Shown one piece after another: positions 26,006 through 34,296 of a stretch of DNA of 64,000 bases. Position numbers and translations under genes: made by a program. Position 1 is the first letter of the stretch, and the number at the start of each line of letters is the position of its first letter. The notes beneath the pieces were generated by a model. That model was given only the letters and a program-made list of their open reading frames with translations, had not been told where the DNA came from and ran no database searches. The stretch comes from Bradyrhizobium ottawaense (GTDB taxonomy: Bacteria; Pseudomonadota; Alphaproteobacteria; Rhizobiales; Xanthobacteraceae), in NCBI RefSeq assembly GCF_002278135.3, contig NZ_CP029425.2, positions 5,308,001-5,372,000 on the forward strand. Direction: 5' to 3'.

Positions 26006-27175
26006 TCACTCCGCCGCACCGGCCTCGATTGTTCCTGTCAGATTGTTGCCGGGCTCATCACGGCGCACCGCGGCCTCAGTCCCAACGCCTCGTCGGCTGC
26101 CTAGCCCTGCAATGTGCGACGACAGCCAACGCGAAACCCACACCTTTTGCTTCAGCGCCGGCGCTTCGACAAATCGCCAGGAGGCATACGCCAGAACGAG
26201 AGTCACGGATGCCGACAGCAAGGCCAACGGCCAGCCGGCTGCGAGATCGAACAGCGTCAGGAGCGCCAATATGACCGGTGAATGGATCAGGTATACGCCG
26301 TAGGACAGATCGTGCTTGAGTGGCACGCGACTGGCGACCTCGGAGAGCCCGAGACAGATCACGACGTAGGGTATACACAGCGGCATCGCCACCGCGCCCA
26401 ACCCGCTCGCAAGACCGATCAGCGCGCCTCCCACGGCGACCGCGGCCCCGATTCCGGAGAACGGGATACTTTCACGGTAGAGGTAGAGGGTCGTGCCGGC
26501 GATGAAGTAGACGAAGAGACCGATGAAATCCAAGAGCCGCTGCGGACAGGCCGCGTGCAGGGATGGCGAAAGCGCCAGCCCAACATAGATGAAGTATACC
26601 AGGGCGAAAGTGATCATCGTCAGCGCCCGTCGGCGGAGAAAGCCCGCCACGCTCATCGCCGCCAGCACCGCATAGGACCAAACCTCGATATTGAGCGTCC
26701 ATAGCGGTCCGTTGACCTGCACTTCGTGTCCATGCCGCACCACGCCGGGCAGGTAGTGGGACATCAGGGTAACGGCGTTCTTCAGATACAGGTAAAGCTC
26801 GGCGCTGCCGAAATAGTCGGCTAGCGAATAGGTCGTCAGGGCTGGACCCAGCACGAACATCGACGCGATGACCACGACGAAGAGTGCGGGCAGGATACGC
26901 AACGACCTGTTTACGGCGAACCGGACGAGATCGCCAGATCGGGCCAGGCCAGGCGCCAGCAGGAAGCCGCTGACGCAGAAGAAAATAACGACTGCAAACA
27001 GGCCGAACTGGATGAACCCGCCGCTGAACCGGTAGAGGATGTCGTTTGTTCCCCACCAAGCATGGTGAGCAACCACCGTGAGTGCGGCCACAAGTCGTAT
27101 CTGATCAAAACCGGGGCCTCTGGCCGAAAGGACGGCAAGCCGATCGCCGATCGTCGTTGCCCCGAGTGAAATCAT
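26006..27175 (-). CDS. Acyltransferase-3 family membrane protein (polysaccharide acetylation)
   Basis: A 389-residue polytopic protein of the Acyl_transf_3 family: FDQIRLVAALTVVAHHAWW carries the conserved Arg and His, followed by about ten membrane segments with IFFCVSGFLL and PLWTLNIEVWSY motifs. Relatives (ExoZ, OafA, NodX) O-acetylate surface polysaccharides or Nod factors. It probably acetylates a sugar in this polysaccharide. It is downstream of the glycosyltransferase-methyltransferase gene, and an ATTTAAT-bearing gap (27176-27260) separates the two. Confidence 0.9.
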   Translation of the reverse strand: MISLGATTIGDRLAVLSARGPGFDQIRLVAALTVVAHHAWWGTNDILYRFSGGFIQFGLFAVVIFFCVSGFLLAPGLARSGDLVRFAVNRSLRILPALFVVVIASMFVLGPALTTYSLADYFGSAELYLYLKNAVTLMSHYLPGVVRHGHEVQVNGPLWTLNIEVWSYAVLAAMSVAGFLRRRALTMITFALVYFIYVGLALSPSLHAACPQRLLDFIGLFVYFIAGTTLYLYRESIPFSGIGAAVAVGGALIGLASGLGAVAMPLCIPYVVICLGLSEVASRVPLKHDLSYGVYLIHSPVILALLTLFDLAAGWPLALLSASVTLVLAYASWRFVEAPALKQKVWVSRWLSSHIAGLGSRRGVGTEAAVRRDEPGNNLTGTIEAGAAE

Positions 27176-27260
27176 CGATTTCTCACGCGAAATGATCTTT
27201 CTGCCGCTTCATGATTATATAACATTTAATATAGAACCGCAATTAAATGAGGCGCCCATT
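27176..27260. promoter_or_regulatory. AT-rich spacer with two ATTTAAT-type sites
   Basis: ATTTAAT (27224-27230) and ATTAAAT (27242-27248) between co-directional genes, suggesting a separate promoter for the acyltransferase operon. No gene. Confidence 0.5.
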
Positions 27261-28805
27261 TTAACCGGACCGGACCTCGCCGGCCGGGCGATTTGACTGA
27301 GACGAGGCCGTGAATTCGGTTACCCCGTCAGTGCCTGGCCTTCCTCCGGAGACGGTCACGATGATCGAAGCCGCAAGCCCGAGCGAGACAAACCTCGGCG
27401 CGAACTCGCCCAGCCGGGAGGTCATGCCAAACAATCCATCACCACGATCCGCCGGAACTCCGAACATCGCTTCGATTCGCAGGCCTGAATCGACGCACCA
27501 ACTCGCCAGCTTGCGCCCCGAAGCGAAATGAGCACCCACTGCCTCGTAGCCGCTGGAGCGCCCGGACCGGAGACTCGCCCCGAGATAAGACCGAATGCCC
27601 CTTGGGGACATCGTGTTGGGCATCTGGATCACTGCGAGCGATTGCTCGTGCATGAACGATCGCAGCCTCAGAAGCAGCTTTTGCGGATCCGGAGCGAGGT
27701 GCAACAGATTGAGACATAAAACGCAGTCGTAGGTGTCGCGATTGGAGTCGATACTGTCCAGATCGGCGTAGATCATCTCGATCCCGTCCCCGGCGGGGCC
27801 GGCTGCGATCACTGGATCGAGCGGAATCGCGGTGACGTGCAGTCCTCGCGCCTGCAGCCGCTTTTCCGTCTTGCCAGACCCACAACCGATCGAAAGTACG
27901 CTGCGCGCCGATGCCGGCACGAGCGCGATCGTCGCCTCGGATTCAGGTTCATAATAGTCCTTGGAAAAGCTAGCGCGGCGAAGGCGCGTTTCCGTCGGGA
28001 GCAACGAGTAGGGCGAGCGGCGGCCGTCCGCGATTTGCAGCAAAATTGCCTTCTGCCTGCCAATTTCTTCTTCCCCGATCCCCATCCGGCCGACGTACCG
28101 GTTGGTGAGGTGATGAACGGTGAAATCCTCCAGGTGTGAGATTGGCACCAGTTTCCGCAAACCACATTGGGTGTATGGATCCGTCGCGGCCGTACAGGCC
28201 AGATCGTACTTTCCCTGATGCGGAGCTACATCGAAGCCGCCCGAATGTAGGACGTTGCCTAGCTGCTCCCGGGTAAGGACAAAGCAGGCGGCGTGCTCGT
28301 TGGTAAAATGCGCGAGAATATAGTCGCCGCGCCGCCTGACCGATGAGGAATCCCAGTGAAAGTGCGCGTGAATATCAGGATAGTTACGCTGGCCGTCTTC
28401 GCCGAATTCAACCCGCAGAAACCCGGCAACTTCTTCTGGAGATAGAAACGACGTTGCATCCAGCCAGGCGCGGATGTTCCTCTCGGTGATCAGAATGTCG
28501 TCTTCCGAGTAGATGAACAGATCGTACTGGTCACGACGTTCCGCAAACAGCTTCTTGTGCGCGAACGGCAGGGACCACGGGTTTCTGTCGGGTAGGCCAA
28601 CAATGCATTCCACCCCCGTTCTCGCGCGCTTATCGATGTTCGACAGCACGACGATATCAACGACGAGGGACATCGACCGGTATTCCCGGATGACCCGCTC
28701 GAGATAGCGGTCATTCGAGGTTCCATGGCTTGCAATCGCGACCAGTACGCGAGGCAGGTGACGGCCGTCTTGGCGCGCCACGTGCCGAGCTGCATGCTCG
28801 TTCAT
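27261..28805 (-). CDS. Glycosyltransferase-like domain fused to a SAM methyltransferase
   Basis: A 514-residue protein. The N-terminal half (about 10-265) looks like a nucleotide-sugar-binding domain (RVLVAIASHGTSNDRYLERVI, then YSEDDILI in the DxD position, and HLTNRYVGRMG). The C-terminal half (about 300-460) is a class I methyltransferase with SIGCGSGKTEKRL as SAM loop and CVLCLNLLHLAPDP as motif IV. A two-step sugar transfer and methylation is the obvious reading. Start 28805 (GGGA about 10 nt upstream) is preferred over a GTG at 28856 with no site. It is divergent from the glycosyltransferase gene at 28991. I do not recall a named family for the N-terminal half, so the transferase call is the weaker part. 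Confidence 0.65.
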   Translation of the reverse strand: MNEHAARHVARQDGRHLPRVLVAIASHGTSNDRYLERVIREYRSMSLVVDIVVLSNIDKRARTGVECIVGLPDRNPWSLPFAHKKLFAERRDQYDLFIYSEDDILITERNIRAWLDATSFLSPEEVAGFLRVEFGEDGQRNYPDIHAHFHWDSSSVRRRGDYILAHFTNEHAACFVLTREQLGNVLHSGGFDVAPHQGKYDLACTAATDPYTQCGLRKLVPISHLEDFTVHHLTNRYVGRMGIGEEEIGRQKAILLQIADGRRSPYSLLPTETRLRRASFSKDYYEPESEATIALVPASARSVLSIGCGSGKTEKRLQARGLHVTAIPLDPVIAAGPAGDGIEMIYADLDSIDSNRDTYDCVLCLNLLHLAPDPQKLLLRLRSFMHEQSLAVIQMPNTMSPRGIRSYLGASLRSGRSSGYEAVGAHFASGRKLASWCVDSGLRIEAMFGVPADRGDGLFGMTSRLGEFAPRFVSLGLAASIIVTVSGGRPGTDGVTEFTASSQSNRPAGEVRSG

Positions 28806-28990
28806 CGGATTGGGGTCCCGGTGAGGGTCAAAAGCGGGTCTCGCGTTTAAATCCACGCATATTATATAACCAAATCCGGACCGGTCGACATTTATTATGA
28901 TTTAAATTTAGATTATATCGCGATATGGTTCTCAGCAATGTCAGGTTGGTCTCTCAGCGCTTTGGCGCGACACCCGGAGAATCCCATCGC
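28806..28990. promoter_or_regulatory. Divergent AT-rich promoter region
   Basis: TTTAAATCC, TATTATATAA, ATTTATTATGATTTAAATTT and GATTATATCG between divergent genes. No exact ATTTAAT, but the same composition as the other promoter regions here. No gene. Confidence 0.5.
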
Positions 28991-30310
28991 ATGAAGGTGC
29001 TGGTCTATCCCCATTCCATGGAACTGGGAGGGTCACAGCTCAACGCAGTCCAGCTCGCCGAGGCGGTTCGAGACCTCGGTCATGAGGTCACCGTGGCGGC
29101 AGAGACTGGCCCTCTTCTGGACAGAATAAGGGAGACCGGCCTCAGACATATTGAAATTCCTCGCCATCGGGCCCGCCCCTCGCCTCGTGTTGGCCAGATG
29201 CTCCGCAGCATCGTCAACGAACGCACCGTAGACGTGGTGCACGGTCATGAATGGCCCCCTATTGTTGAGGCTTTTCTGAGCGTTGGACTATCGACGAGGG
29301 CTGCCGTGGTGGGAACGGTCATGTCGATGTCCGTCCCCTCCTTCCTGCCGCGCAGCGTTCCCCTGACCGTGGGCACGGAGATGATCCGTCGCGCTGCGAT
29401 CACTGCAGGACATCAGGATGTTACCTTGCTCGAGCCGCCAGTCGATACGAAGTCCGACCACCCCCTCGTCGATGGCACGGGCTTTCGCGCGGCTCACAAT
29501 ATTGGTCCGGACGAGGTCGTCATAGCGATGGTCTGTCGACTTGTGCCGAACCTTAAACTGGAGGGCCTGCTATCTGCGTGCGATGCTGTCGGCGAAATCG
29601 CGCTCGACGGCCTGCCAGTGCGGTTGCTGATCATTGGTAATGGACCGGCGCGACCGAACGTCGAAGCGCGTGCGGCCAGAATTAACTCGCTAGTCGGCCG
29701 GAACGCCGTCGTACTGGTGGGCGAGATGTCCGATCCGCGCCCTGGCTATGCTGCCGCGGACGTCATCATTGGCCAGGGTGGCTCGGCGCTGCGCGGAATG
29801 GCCTTTGGAAAGCCGCTGGTGGTCGTTGGTGAAGACGGGTTCAGCGAGTTGTTGACACCCGAGAGTGCGCCGACCTTCCTGCAACAAGGCTGGTACGGAT
29901 TGGGCAAGGGCTCGCGTGGCGCCGGCGCCAGCGCACTTCGATCGGCTCTCGAGACCATTCTCGCCTCCGCGTCGCTCCGTCGGGAGCTTGGCGGATTCGG
30001 CCGGCGGCTGGTGGAGCACCGCTTCAGCCTCGCGCAGGCGGCGAAAACGATAGAGCAAACCTATCTACATGCCCTACGCAGCAAGCCCTCAACCAGCCAG
30101 CGATTGGCAGACGCCGGGCGATGCTCGGCCAGCCTTGCCAACTATAAAGTGCAGCGAAAATACCGGCGCTGGATGGGCTTGGCTTCCGCCGAAGACGACA
30201 ACGATCGGGCACGAATCTCTGCGGTGCTATCCGCAAAGTCGGCGGCCCCTCGATCAGACAGGGCCGCGCCAGATCCGACTCATAAGATATCCCGGCAGAC
30301 CGATACATGA
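28991..30310 (+). CDS. GT-B glycosyltransferase (family-4-like)
   Basis: A 439-residue protein starting MKVLVYPHSMELGGSQLNAVQLAEAV, the usual N-terminal loop of GT4 enzymes, and with a C-terminal Rossmann half (EVVIAMVCRLVPNLKLEGLL; LLIIGNGPARPNVE; AADVIIGQGGSALRGMAFGKPLVVV). The canonical EX7E acidic pair is not obvious (the first Glu position reads Gln-Gly-Gly), so it may differ in mechanism or donor. The tail after about residue 370 is charged and low in pattern. Start 28991 is preferred to the GTG/ATG at 28925. Its last 31 bp overlap the convergent DegT gene. Confidence 0.8.
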   Translation: MKVLVYPHSMELGGSQLNAVQLAEAVRDLGHEVTVAAETGPLLDRIRETGLRHIEIPRHRARPSPRVGQMLRSIVNERTVDVVHGHEWPPIVEAFLSVGLSTRAAVVGTVMSMSVPSFLPRSVPLTVGTEMIRRAAITAGHQDVTLLEPPVDTKSDHPLVDGTGFRAAHNIGPDEVVIAMVCRLVPNLKLEGLLSACDAVGEIALDGLPVRLLIIGNGPARPNVEARAARINSLVGRNAVVLVGEMSDPRPGYAAADVIIGQGGSALRGMAFGKPLVVVGEDGFSELLTPESAPTFLQQGWYGLGKGSRGAGASALRSALETILASASLRRELGGFGRRLVEHRFSLAQAAKTIEQTYLHALRSKPSTSQRLADAGRCSASLANYKVQRKYRRWMGLASAEDDNDRARISAVLSAKSAAPRSDRAAPDPTHKISRQTDT

Positions 30311-31473
30311 CCCGCCACGGTGGCAGCGCGGTTTGAGCGGGCAAGTTCAGCCTTCACCGCATCTACGATACGATCCTGGTCCGCGCAGTCCATCTGCGCA
30401 TAAAGTGGAAGCAGGATCGCGTGATCCTGAGCTAGCTCGGATTGCCGCAGATCATCGCGCGACCCAGCGCCGGCATAGGGCGCCTCGCGATGGCAGCACA
30501 TGATGCCCCTGCGCGTAGCGATGCCCTGATCGAGCAGCGATTGCATCGTCGCCCGCTGATCCAATCGATCGGGCAAGCGTACGCAGTAGCTCTGCCAGTT
30601 CGATCGTGCCCACGCCGGCTCGAACGGCAACCGCAGCCCCTCAATATTTCCAAGCAGTTCGGCGTAGCGGGATGCCAGCGCCCGCCGCCGCGCAATCAGC
30701 TGCGGAAGTCGCTCGAGCTGTTTGCGCCCGATCGCAGCCTGCATATCCGTCATTCTGTAATTGTAGCCGACGAGGACGTACTCCTCGAAAATGACACGCT
30801 GCGAACCATGACGCACGATATCCGGAACGCTCATCCCGTGTTGACGCAGAAGCCTGAACTTGCGATCGAGTTCGGCATCGGCGGTGGTGAGCATTCCCCC
30901 CTCACCAGTCGTGATCACCTTTCGCGGATGAAATGAAAAGCAGGCAATGTCTCCATGCGGCTTGCCGATCGCCTCCCATTGCCCGTTCATGCAGATCTGC
31001 GATCCGGCGGCACAAGCCGCATCTTCGATCACAGCGATCCCGTGACGACGCGCCACGGCCATGAGCGTTGCCATGTCGCATGGCATGCCCATCTGGTGCA
31101 CTGCGATGATCGCGCGTGTGCGCTCGGTGATGGCTTCAGCCAGCCGAGCGCAATCCAAATTGTACGTCTCGGGCTCGATGTCGACGAAAACTGGAGTGGC
31201 GCCCTGATATCGGATCACGTTCGCCGTTGCGATGAAAGAATGGCTGACCGTGATCACCTCGTCGCCGCTGCCGATACCCAGCGCGGCCAAGGCAAGTTGC
31301 AGGGCTGTCGTGCAATTCGCGACGGCACAGGCGTGCGGAGCGCCGACAAGTGCGGCGAACTCCTCTTCGAACGCAGCCACCTGCGGACCTTGCGATACCC
31401 AGCCCGACAGCACCACGGCGCGCGCAGCGTCAGCTTCTTCGTCCGCAAGCAACGGAACTGCGATCGGGATCAC
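30280..31473 (-). CDS. DegT/DnrJ/EryC1 sugar aminotransferase (second copy)
   Basis: A 397-residue PLP enzyme: NCTTALQLAL binds the cofactor phosphate, VIEDAACAAGSQ gives the Asp that contacts the pyridine nitrogen, and SFHPRKVITTGEGG carries the Schiff-base lysine. Relatives make 4-amino or 3-amino nucleotide sugars (PglE, PseC, perosamine synthase). The start is a GTG at 31473 (AGGTGG 7 nt upstream), overlapping the epimerase stop by 4 bp, so the two are coupled and probably consecutive steps. Amino-position specificity cannot be told from the sequence. It converges with the GT-B gene. Confidence 0.9.
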   Translation of the reverse strand: MIPIAVPLLADEEADAARAVVLSGWVSQGPQVAAFEEEFAALVGAPHACAVANCTTALQLALAALGIGSGDEVITVSHSFIATANVIRYQGATPVFVDIEPETYNLDCARLAEAITERTRAIIAVHQMGMPCDMATLMAVARRHGIAVIEDAACAAGSQICMNGQWEAIGKPHGDIACFSFHPRKVITTGEGGMLTTADAELDRKFRLLRQHGMSVPDIVRHGSQRVIFEEYVLVGYNYRMTDMQAAIGRKQLERLPQLIARRRALASRYAELLGNIEGLRLPFEPAWARSNWQSYCVRLPDRLDQRATMQSLLDQGIATRRGIMCCHREAPYAGAGSRDDLRQSELAQDHAILLPLYAQMDCADQDRIVDAVKAELARSNRAATVAGHVSVCRDIL

Positions 31474-32471
31474 GATGCCGCCACCTGCCGCTGGCGATCC
31501 GAAGGGAGTTCGCGTTCTGATCGCCACCATTTCACGAGGTCGGCGAGCCCCTGCTCGAGCGAAACCGTGGTGCGGAACCCCAGCAGACGATCGGCCTTTC
31601 CTGTCGATGCCAGCCGTCTCGGCACCGGATTGACCGAGCGCTCAGGCGCAAATTCGGGAGTCAGACCGCGGCGTCCCATCACCGAGGCAAGCACCGTAGC
31701 CAGTTGCGTCAGGCTGGTCTCAGTACCGCTCCCGACGTTGAAAACCTCGTCGGTAATCTTCGCCCTGGCCGCAAGGATGTTGGCGCGCGCGACGTCACGG
31801 ACGTGAACGAAATCCATCGTCTGACGGCCATCACCAAAGATAACGGGAGGTAACCCGGCCTCAAGCCGCTCCATCCAGCGGATCAGGACCTCGGTGTACC
31901 GTCCGTGGATGTCCATGCGGCTGCCATAGACGTTGAAATATCGGAATGCCACGTAGTCGAGGCCGCATGTGTCGTTGAAGGCCCGCAGCAGCCCTTCGTT
32001 GAACGCCTTGGCCGCTCCGTATAGCGTCCGGTTGTTGTACGGATTTTGCCGCTCGGTCGTCGGAAACTCCTCGGCCAGGCCGTATACGGACGCCGAGGAG
32101 GCTGCGATGACCTTCTCGATATCGTGCTTGATGCACAGCTCGAGGAGGTCGTAGGTGGCGTCCACCATGACCTCCTTGGCCAGGCGCGGCTCCGCCGCGC
32201 AATGAGTGATGCGGAGTGCGGCCTGGTGAAACACGATGTCGGCAGCCTTCACCAAGGCTTCCATCAGCTTGCGATCGCGTATGTCGCCGTGAACCAGTCT
32301 CACCGGTCCACGACCGAGCGCACGCCGGAGATTTTCGGGGCGGCCTCTGACCATGTTGTCGAGCGCAACGATCTCGATGCAACCCTCATCGCAGAGCTGA
32401 TCGACGATGTGGGAGCCGATGAACCCTGCCCCGCCAGTGATCAGAACGCGCTTTCCCTTGAGCTCAATCAA
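31470..32471 (-). CDS. NAD-dependent nucleotide-sugar epimerase/dehydratase
   Basis: A 333-residue extended short-chain dehydrogenase: [13 protein letters not shown] binds NAD, SSASVYG gives the catalytic Ser, YGAAK gives Tyr and Lys. Closest in type to UDP-glucose/UDP-GlcNAc 4-epimerases and 4,6-dehydratases. With the DegT gene it would form a keto-sugar then amino-sugar step. Starts at a TTG (GGAGG 6 nt upstream) overlapping the upstream aminotransferase stop. Epimerase versus dehydratase is undecided. Confidence 0.87.
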   Translation of the reverse strand: MIELKGKRVLITGGAGFIGSHIVDQLCDEGCIEIVALDNMVRGRPENLRRALGRGPVRLVHGDIRDRKLMEALVKAADIVFHQAALRITHCAAEPRLAKEVMVDATYDLLELCIKHDIEKVIAASSASVYGLAEEFPTTERQNPYNNRTLYGAAKAFNEGLLRAFNDTCGLDYVAFRYFNVYGSRMDIHGRYTEVLIRWMERLEAGLPPVIFGDGRQTMDFVHVRDVARANILAARAKITDEVFNVGSGTETSLTQLATVLASVMGRRGLTPEFAPERSVNPVPRRLASTGKADRLLGFRTTVSLEQGLADLVKWWRSERELPSDRQRQVAAS

Positions 32472-33646
32472 GACGCCCTCCTGTTGCAGGACCTTGTTGT
32501 GAAGCTTTGTGATTGCTGCGCCCGGTTGCCGGCGGCTTCGCTGGGGCGCAATGCTCCGGCGTTCCTCAACGTGGAGACAATTTCGGTCGCCCGGTCCGGC
32601 AGCAGCTCCGGATAAATGGGAAGGGAGAGAAAGTCGTTCGCAAGCATCTCGGTTACCGGCAGATCACCGGCCCGATAGCCGAGTTCGGCATAGGCCTTCT
32701 GCAGGTGCACCGGAATGGGATAGTGAATCCCTGCACCTATGCCTGCCTCCCGCAACAATGTGAGCGCGTCGTCGCGACGCTGCAATCTGATCGAATAGAC
32801 ATGATAGACGTGGCGGGAGTACGAGGGCGGTCGCGGACGCGCGAATGGGAGCTCGGAAAGTAGCTCGTTGTATCGTTCTGCGATCGATCGGCGGGCCTCG
32901 GTCCAGCCTTCGATGTAGTCCAGCTTGACATTCAGTACCGCACTCTGGATCTCGTCCATGCGATAATTGTATCCGGGAATGACGTGGTCGTATTTTGTCT
33001 CCTGCCCCCAGTCCCGCAGCAGCGACACGCGGTGCGCAAATTCAGGCCGATCGGTTACGACGGCCCCACCCTCGCCGAACGCCCCCAGATTTTTGCCTGG
33101 GTAAAAGCTGAAGCACCCCAGATCTCCGATCGAACCTGCGCGGCGTCCTCGGTATTCCGCGCCGTGCGCCTGCGCGGCGTCCTCAATGACGACCAGACCG
33201 TAACGTTGCGCAATCGACATGATGGGATCCATGTCGGCCATCAATCCATGGAGATGAACCGGCACAATGGCTCTGGTTCGAGGTGTGATTGCAGCCTCGA
33301 TCAGACCGGGATCCATCGTCCACGTGACCGGGTCAACGTCGACAAAAACCGGCTTGGCGCCGCTGTAGAGTATCGCCGCGGTTGTCGCCACGAAGGTCAT
33401 GGACACGGTGATGACTTCATCGCCCGGCCCGACGCCCGCCGCCAACAGCGCAAGGTGGAGCGCAGAGGTTCCACTATTCACGGTGAGGCAACGCGCAGTC
33501 CGGCAATATTCCGCAAAACGTCCCTCGAACGCCGCCACCTCCGGCCCGAGCACAAAATGCCCGCTGCTGACGACCCGTGCCACGGCGGCGTCGACTTCCG
33601 GCTTGATTTGACAGTATTGGGCTTTCAGATCCAGGAAGGGTATCAA
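32468..33646 (-). CDS. DegT/DnrJ/EryC1 sugar aminotransferase (first copy, WbpE/FdtB-like)
   Basis: A 392-residue PLP-dependent enzyme: MIPFLDLKAQY start, NSGTSALHLALLAAGVGPGDE for phosphate binding, VVIEDAAQAHGA, and SFYPGKNLGAFGEGG with the PLP lysine. The VDVDP segment and chain length match 3-amino-sugar aminotransferases (WbpE, FdtB). With the hexapeptide acyltransferase and MocA-type oxidoreductase genes upstream it would convert a 3-keto nucleotide sugar to the 3-amino form before acetylation. The start is a TTG at 33646 with AAGG 8 nt upstream; it overlaps the epimerase start. Confidence 0.9.
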   Translation of the reverse strand: MIPFLDLKAQYCQIKPEVDAAVARVVSSGHFVLGPEVAAFEGRFAEYCRTARCLTVNSGTSALHLALLAAGVGPGDEVITVSMTFVATTAAILYSGAKPVFVDVDPVTWTMDPGLIEAAITPRTRAIVPVHLHGLMADMDPIMSIAQRYGLVVIEDAAQAHGAEYRGRRAGSIGDLGCFSFYPGKNLGAFGEGGAVVTDRPEFAHRVSLLRDWGQETKYDHVIPGYNYRMDEIQSAVLNVKLDYIEGWTEARRSIAERYNELLSELPFARPRPPSYSRHVYHVYSIRLQRRDDALTLLREAGIGAGIHYPIPVHLQKAYAELGYRAGDLPVTEMLANDFLSLPIYPELLPDRATEIVSTLRNAGALRPSEAAGNRAQQSQSFTTRSCNRRAS

Positions 33647-33743
33647 GATTCAAACCTTGGATTGGAGCAACCGTTATTAAATAATTAACTCGAATTATAA
33701 TATTTAATCAAGCGCCATTTTCAAGAAAATAAATTCGGTTAAT
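33647..33743. promoter_or_regulatory. AT-rich spacer with two ATTTAAT-type sites
   Basis: ATTAAAT (33676-33682) and ATTTAAT (33702-33708) between co-directional genes, suggesting that the DegT-epimerase-DegT set has its own promoter. No gene. Confidence 0.55.
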
Positions 33744-34265
33744 TCAATCTAGCCCGAAAGACCGGCGGACGGAGGCACGATCGGCGGTGGCCCTGCTTCC
33801 GACTGCGGACATGGTCCGAGCGGGTACTCCGGCGACGGTGGCACCCGGGGCAACATCCCTCGTCACGACGGAGCCCGCGCCGACGGTCGCTCCCGCGCCG
33901 ATCGTGACACCACATAGGATTGTGGCGTTGGAACCGATGGCAGCCCCCCTGCCGACACGAGTGCGCTCCAATGTCCAGTCAGAAGCTTGCTGAGGGCGAC
34001 CATCCGCGGTCGTTGCCTTCGGATATTTGTCGTTCGTGAACACCACGCCATGACCGATGAACACTTCGTCCTCGATTGTGACGCCTTCGCAGATGAAACT
34101 GTGCGATGATACTTTGCACCGCGCGCCAATCTTTGCTCCCGCCTGGATTTCGACGAAAGCTCCGATCCTGCTCTCATCACCCACCGTGCAACCGTACAGA
34201 TTGACCAGTTCCGGGTGAACGATGCGGACATCGCGACCAAGTTCTACGTCTTGTGTGATAGGCAT
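33744..34265 (-). CDS. Hexapeptide-repeat sugar N-acyltransferase (WbpD/FdtC-like)
   Basis: A 173-residue left-handed beta-helix protein with (I/V)G-x-x hexapeptides (VGDESRIGAFVEIQAGAKIGARCKV; IEDEVFIGHGVVFTNDKYP; VGRGAAIGSNATILCGVTIGAGATVGAGSVVTRDV) and the family motif HGVVFTNDKYPKA seen in WbpD, WlbB and FdtC, which N-acetylate 3-amino nucleotide sugars. ATG at 34265 with GGAG 8 nt upstream is preferred to a GTG 9 bp earlier. Its neighbours (MocA oxidoreductase, DegT, WecB, WecC) fit a 2,3-diacetamido-uronic acid route. Confidence 0.92.
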   Translation of the reverse strand: MPITQDVELGRDVRIVHPELVNLYGCTVGDESRIGAFVEIQAGAKIGARCKVSSHSFICEGVTIEDEVFIGHGVVFTNDKYPKATTADGRPQQASDWTLERTRVGRGAAIGSNATILCGVTIGAGATVGAGSVVTRDVAPGATVAGVPARTMSAVGSRATADRASVRRSFGLD

Positions 34266-34296
34266 ATCGCGCACTCCGAATGATGTCGTAGAACCG

